Shown here in pieces: positions 6,023-6,602 of a DNA stretch of 6,602 nucleotides. The stretch comes from an uncultured Campylobacter sp. (GTDB lineage Bacteria > Campylobacterota > Campylobacteria > Campylobacterales > Campylobacteraceae): assembly GCA_905373295.1 (NCBI GenBank), contig CAJPSJ010000117.1, forward strand, positions 1 to 6,602, read 5' to 3'. How positions within the stretch are numbered: the stretch's first letter is position 1; the number at the start of each line of letters is the position of its first letter. The notes under the pieces were generated by a model. It saw nothing but the letters and a program-made list of their open reading frames with translations. It did no database searches and was not told where the DNA came from. Made by a program: the position numbers and the translations under genes.

Positions 6023-6149
6023 CACCCGCGTAGCGAAATTTAAAATTTAACGTAAAGGCTTAGTGATAGAATTTTAAAAATTTAGAAAAGAAATTTTAAA
6101 AGTGCAAATTTAAAGCGAATGAATTTTACTCCGCTAGCCGAAGTCTAGG

Positions 6150-6169
6150 CGTAAATTTTAAAATTTACG
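6150..6169. repeat. perfect 20-nt palindrome
   Basis: CGTAAATTTTAAAATTTACG is identical to its reverse complement and does not extend on either side. It lies about 128 nt upstream of the reductase -10 box. It could bind a dimeric protein, or simply reflect the AAATTT word bias of the spacers. Confidence 0.6.
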
Positions 6170-6254
6170 GCGCACGGATTTGCTCGCCGCCTGTGCGAAA
6201 TTTTGCCGCCGCTATAAAATTTTAAAGTGCGCAGTATTCAAATTTAAAACTCGC

Positions 6255-6306
6255 GCCGTAGAATTTCAAGCGCTTTAAATTTTAAAACGCTTTGAAATTC
6301 TACGGC
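6255..6306. repeat. long near-perfect hairpin in the reductase spacer
   Basis: The arm 6255-6269 (GCCGTAGAATTTCAA) pairs perfectly with 6292-6306, and GCG 6270-6272 continues against CGC 6288-6290 past a single bulged T (6291). The loop is 15 nt and AT-rich. That is 18 pairs in a 52-nt element, well beyond chance, with no T tract on either side. Confidence 0.8.
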
Positions 6307-6349
6307 ACGCTTCGCGGCTCTATCTTGAAATTTTAAAGACGCACATAGT

Positions 6350-6389
6350 ATTTCGGCGCAAAGCGCGTACCGCTACTTCGCGCCGAAAT
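6350..6389 (-). terminator. strong hairpin just after the partial reductase gene
   Basis: ATTTCGGCGC (6350-6359) pairs perfectly with 6380-6389, and AAG (6361-6363) with CTT (6376-6378) after one mismatch; GCG/CGC can close inside. Read on the minus strand it starts 18 nt after the stop of the partial reductase. No T tract follows, so it may protect the 3' end rather than terminate by itself. Confidence 0.4.
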
Positions 6390-6407
6390 TTCGCGGACGT
6401 TAAATTT

Positions 6408-6602
6408 TTAAGCCCCGATTGTTTCGCCTGCGATCATTCCAAAAACCATACAATCAAGGATCGCATAGGTTCCGAGCCTGCTCGCGCCATGCACGCCACC
6501 GGTTACCTCGCCCGCAGCCCAAAGCCCTGGGATCGGCTCGTGCGTAAGGCTTGAGATGACTTGAGCTTTGGTGTTGATCTCAAGTCCGCCCATCGTGTGG
6601 TG
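6408..6602 (-). CDS. C-terminal end of a second FccA-like FAD reductase (partial)
   Basis: The frame is open from the right edge to TAA 6408-6410 and encodes the last 64 residues of a protein of the same family as the neighbouring complete reductase. It begins with HHTMGG, the canonical substrate-binding histidine motif, followed by [16 protein letters not shown] and [12 protein letters not shown] with the active-site arginine, and ends ETIGA. By eye it matches 42 of 62 aligned residues (about 68%) of the complete copy. Both also share the unusual RLGT and DCMVFGM segments, where most relatives have RLGGN. The start, signal peptide and FAD loop lie outside the window. An in-frame ATG at 6593 would give 61 residues but is only the Met of HHTMGG, not a start. 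Confidence 0.9.
   Translation of the reverse strand, partial: HHTMGGLEINTKAQVISSLTHEPIPGLWAAGEVTGGVHGASRLGTYAILDCMVFGMIAGETIGA

Larger units (their letters stand above)
5988..6407. other. 420-nt structured spacer between the two reductase genes
   Basis: No gene is visible. The stretch alternates AT-rich AAATTT-type words with GC-rich islands roughly every 15-25 nt. It holds a perfect 20-nt palindrome (6150-6169), a CGCAC/GTGCG stem (6171-6197), a long 15+3-bp hairpin (6255-6306), a 13-of-14-bp hairpin (6350-6389), and at its gene-proximal end the promoter and Shine-Dalgarno of the 4443-5987 gene. Confidence 0.7.

Noticed and set aside
5988..6407. CRISPR array or insertion element in the repeat-rich spacer
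   Set aside because: Repeated words are short, irregular and palindromic; there are no identical direct repeats with uniform spacers, no transposase and no target-site duplication.

Overview
The window looks like a chromosomal segment of a Campylobacter-type epsilonproteobacterium. The spacers are packed with AAATTT/TTTAAA words between short GC-rich islands. The one clear promoter has a Campylobacter-style TATAAT box without an obvious -35. The gene content (OmpR-type two-component pair, EFR1-type flavodoxin-ferredoxin, Tat-exported flavocytochrome-c-family reductases) also fits. Base composition is more GC-rich than in C. jejuni and resembles the higher-GC oral species such as C. gracilis; this species guess is an inference from composition and style, not a match.

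Left part, plus strand: the tail of an unidentified membrane protein (1-155) is followed by a response regulator (289-951, TTG start with a good Shine-Dalgarno). The partner sensor kinase starts inside the end of the regulator gene (ATG 935, 17-nt overlap). The kinase reading frame is broken in the second transmembrane segment: the N-terminal half (935-1846) and the HAMP-HisKA-HATPase half (1797-2657) lie in different frames, and removing one T near 1794-1796 would restore one 573-residue kinase. The N-terminal half carries an unusual ~145-residue extension with in-frame 12-nt repeats that encode Asn-led tetrapeptides.

Middle part: a 559-nt spacer without a convincing gene (2658-3216) is followed on the minus strand by a small, probably decayed gene (3217-3558, interrupted by TAA and lacking an upstream start codon) that overlaps the 3' end of an EFR1-type flavodoxin/2[4Fe-4S] ferredoxin fusion (3533-4294).

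Right part, minus strand: a complete Tat-exported FccA/flavocytochrome-c-type FAD reductase subunit (4443-5987) has its own promoter and follows the C-terminus of a second, closely related reductase (6408-6602, running off the window). The two are about 68% identical over the shared 62 C-terminal residues, but they differ at the active-site HHTMGG motif: the partial copy keeps it and the complete copy has LYCMGG. Together with other by-eye differences this suggests the complete protein reduces something other than fumarate, with electrons from a periplasmic cytochrome c not encoded here. The 420-nt spacer between them holds several strong inverted repeats.

I see no CRISPR array, IS element, tRNA or rRNA. 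No wholly new system is evident. The best leads are the divergent reductase pair, the kinase repeat extension with its frameshift, and the structured reductase spacer.
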